Positions 62,665-64,000 of a stretch of DNA of 64,000 nt are shown one piece after another; position 1 is the first letter of the stretch, and every line of letters begins with the position of its first letter. The stretch comes from Halichondria panicea. Its lineage: Eukaryota; Porifera; Demospongiae; Suberitida; Halichondriidae. The stretch covers positions 1,426,001 to 1,490,000 of the forward strand of contig NC_087382.1 of assembly GCF_963675165.1 (NCBI RefSeq), given 5' to 3'. The notes beneath the pieces were generated by a model, which did not search any database, was not told the origin of the DNA, and saw nothing but the letters and a program-made list of their open reading frames with translations. The translations under genes were made by a program, and so were the position numbers.

Positions 62665-64000
62665 TTACTCTTTCACGACATCGATGACAGTGTGCGTAAC
62701 TTTGGGTGCATTGTCTTGAGGAGGGGGAGGGGCTGGTCTGTAGTCCTCCGTAGTGAGAGGGGCTAGCACGTCCAGGGCAGGCTCTCTCAGCTGTTCCGGC
62801 CTTGTGGCTGGTCGGATGATGGGAGGAGTGATGTAACGATCAGGATCAGCTTCTTCCATGACTCCATTAGTGTACGGATCATATCTGTCCACGTTTGTCC
62901 AGGTTTCTTTGTGGTTTTTCTTCTCCAGTTCCAGTTTGCGAACTCGTGGAATCATTTTTCTTAGTCTGAGTGCATTTTGCTGCCTCTGCAGAACAGGAAC
63001 TTTCTTCAGTATGTACTCGTAAAAGTGGTAGCAAACTATCACCACAAACAAAATAAAAGTCACTGCCATTGAAATGTTGGATATTATGTCTTGATTCCCA
63101 TTGATGTTTCCTATGTAGAGGGTGCCATATGCTAGAATTGCAAGATTGAGGAAAAAGAGTGTTTCCAGTAAATCATTGAATCGTATTTTGTACACTGCAT
63201 AATTCTGCAATTTGAAAATATTAAGCCCAACACTTATAGATCCAGCTGATAGTACGGGGAGAGAAGTGTCTAAAGCCAAAGCAGTTATTAGATTATGAGC
63301 GATCAAAGAAAATAGGAGCAGTCCCACCCAGTAGCGATGCTTGGGAGTGAATGGAGCATGGTATGCATCCATGAAACCATTGTAGTATGTGTTCTTAGTC
63401 CATATCATGAGTTTCCGTTTTGAACAGCGAGGAAACCATTGTCCAAAGAAGAGCAGTACAGTGAACAATATACCAGAGATGAGGATTATGGCGGCAAAAA
63501 CAAACCGAGGGATGTGACCGAGAGTGAAATATTGCACATTGCCGTCATACAACCAAACTATATCACTTGAATTGTTGGGAAAATCCAACACCTCGGTTGC
63601 ACCATCAAGATAATCCAAGACCCTGTATTGCAGTGCAGCAATGATAAACTGCAAGAGTTTGGAATAAGAGAGTAGGACGAGTGTGCCTAGGGCAGCAACT
63701 GGGTTCCTGTTGGAGAGGAGCTTTGCAAATGAGTCAAAGTACTTGCTCAAAATGATTATTAAGAACATCAAAAGAAACAGGTAAGCAGGAAAGACAATCT
63801 GAAGGAGCACTTTTGCATGAGAGTTCATTCCATCATAAAAGCATGTCTCAATACCCAAGTCAAGATTCACCCACGATATGAAAACTGTCAAAGGGTTATG
63901 AAAAGGTATGAAAATCGACTGATTTGCAGCTAATATATTAGTGTAGAAGATCAGCCCATGGATAGTGCCTGTTGCTATGGTAATGCTGAAAAGGAGAATG
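62665..64000 (-). CDS. Receptor E: C-terminal half of a further family member, 5' part outside the window
   Basis: The frame is open from the right edge (SITIATGTIHGLIFYTNIL, then FISWVNLDLGIETCF) through the membrane spans to the stop at 62665. It carries the EVLDFPNNSSDIVWLYD insertion shared with A and D. Its last third differs from C' (SVGLNIFKLQNYAVYKIRF; tail start KKVPVLQRQQNALRLRKM), but it keeps the C-terminal block EEADPD, YITPPIIRPATRP, LAPLTTEDYRPAPPP, then ends VIDVVKE. The contrast of a diverged juxtamembrane tail with a conserved distal block argues that the distal block is functional. No lesion in the visible part. Confidence 0.85.
   Translation of the reverse strand, partial: ILLFSITIATGTIHGLIFYTNILAANQSIFIPFHNPLTVFISWVNLDLGIETCFYDGMNSHAKVLLQIVFPAYLFLLMFLIIILSKYFDSFAKLLSNRNPVAALGTLVLLSYSKLLQFIIAALQYRVLDYLDGATEVLDFPNNSSDIVWLYDGNVQYFTLGHIPRFVFAAIILISGILFTVLLFFGQWFPRCSKRKLMIWTKNTYYNGFMDAYHAPFTPKHRYWVGLLLFSLIAHNLITALALDTSLPVLSAGSISVGLNIFKLQNYAVYKIRFNDLLETLFFLNLAILAYGTLYIGNINGNQDIISNISMAVTFILFVVIVCYHFYEYILKKVPVLQRQQNALRLRKMIPRVRKLELEKKNHKETWTNVDRYDPYTNGVMEEADPDRYITPPIIRPATRPEQLREPALDVLAPLTTEDYRPAPPPPQDNAPKVTHTVIDVVKE

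Noticed and set aside
1-64000. Bacterial (chlamydial) contamination or lateral transfer suggested by Pmp-like repeats
   Set aside because: The same proteins have a multipass domain and lie among spliced genes and eukaryotic transposons. Beta-helix repeats of this type are also known outside bacteria; nothing in base composition separates the genes from their flanks.

Overview
This is eukaryotic, AT-rich, repeat-dense genomic DNA. Short GT-AG introns, a kinase-coiled coil-kelch gene, pogo-type and LINE-type transposons and many small inverted-repeat elements all argue against bacteria. The best guess for the organism is a demosponge. This is inference: arrays of chlamydial-Pmp-like beta-helix membrane proteins and TKL-like kinase-kelch fusions with short introns are familiar from sponge genomes, but no single diagnostic gene is present.

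The window is dominated by one gene family: very long, apparently single-exon genes for secreted-then-membrane proteins. Each has a signal peptide, a right-handed beta-helix stalk of GGA[I/V/L]...FxxN repeats, a Cys-rich juxtamembrane knot, about 8-10 membrane spans and a cytoplasmic tail. Members are named here A (1-3867, minus, cut by the left edge, frameshifted), B (15776-19444, plus), C (20010-24460, minus, tail frameshifted), D (25083-28539, minus, pseudogene), B' (50954-54622, plus), C' (55189-59637, minus, the intact 1482-residue reference) and E (62665-64000, minus, cut by the right edge). B/C and B'/C' are convergent pairs inside a 13.3 kb segmental duplication (11617-25078 and 47032-60254). 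A and D, with about 1.2 kb of their 5' flanks, are a second duplicated block.

Layout: receptor A and flank (1-5.1 kb); CA microsatellite (5.2-5.4 kb); decayed kinase-kelch gene on minus (6.3-10.8 kb) with an inverted-repeat element in one intron; duplication copy 1 (11.6-25.1 kb) with an orphan 3' gene fragment, several MITEs, decayed first-exon repeats, B and C; D and its flank (25.1-30.4 kb); an uninterrupted pogo/Tigger-like transposase (30.9-32.6 kb); a broken LINE (33.7-35.6 kb); an inverted-repeat element (35.7-36.8 kb); an intact orphan ORF (37.8-38.5 kb); a TIR-bounded element (38.9-40.2 kb); a head-to-head pair of a SAM-domain (SAMD3-like) gene on minus (41.4-44.1 kb) and a transposase-like gene on plus (44.4-46.7 kb), both with reading-frame lesions; a LINE fragment (46.7-47.0 kb); duplication copy 2 (47.0-60.3 kb); a fold-back element rich in ATCGAT (61.2-62.2 kb); and receptor E.

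The most interesting biology is the receptor cluster. Within 64 kb it shows segmental duplication, unequal exchange inside the beta-helix repeats (A versus D), mosaic patches suggesting gene conversion among A, C, C' and D, loss of the signalling-like tail in C, and repeated birth and decay of first exons upstream of B. These are the hallmarks of a diversifying cell-surface recognition family. That function is inference; nothing in the sequence proves a ligand or role. An important technical alternative for the near-identical duplication is an uncollapsed haplotype in the assembly. No rRNA, tRNA or CRISPR feature was seen.
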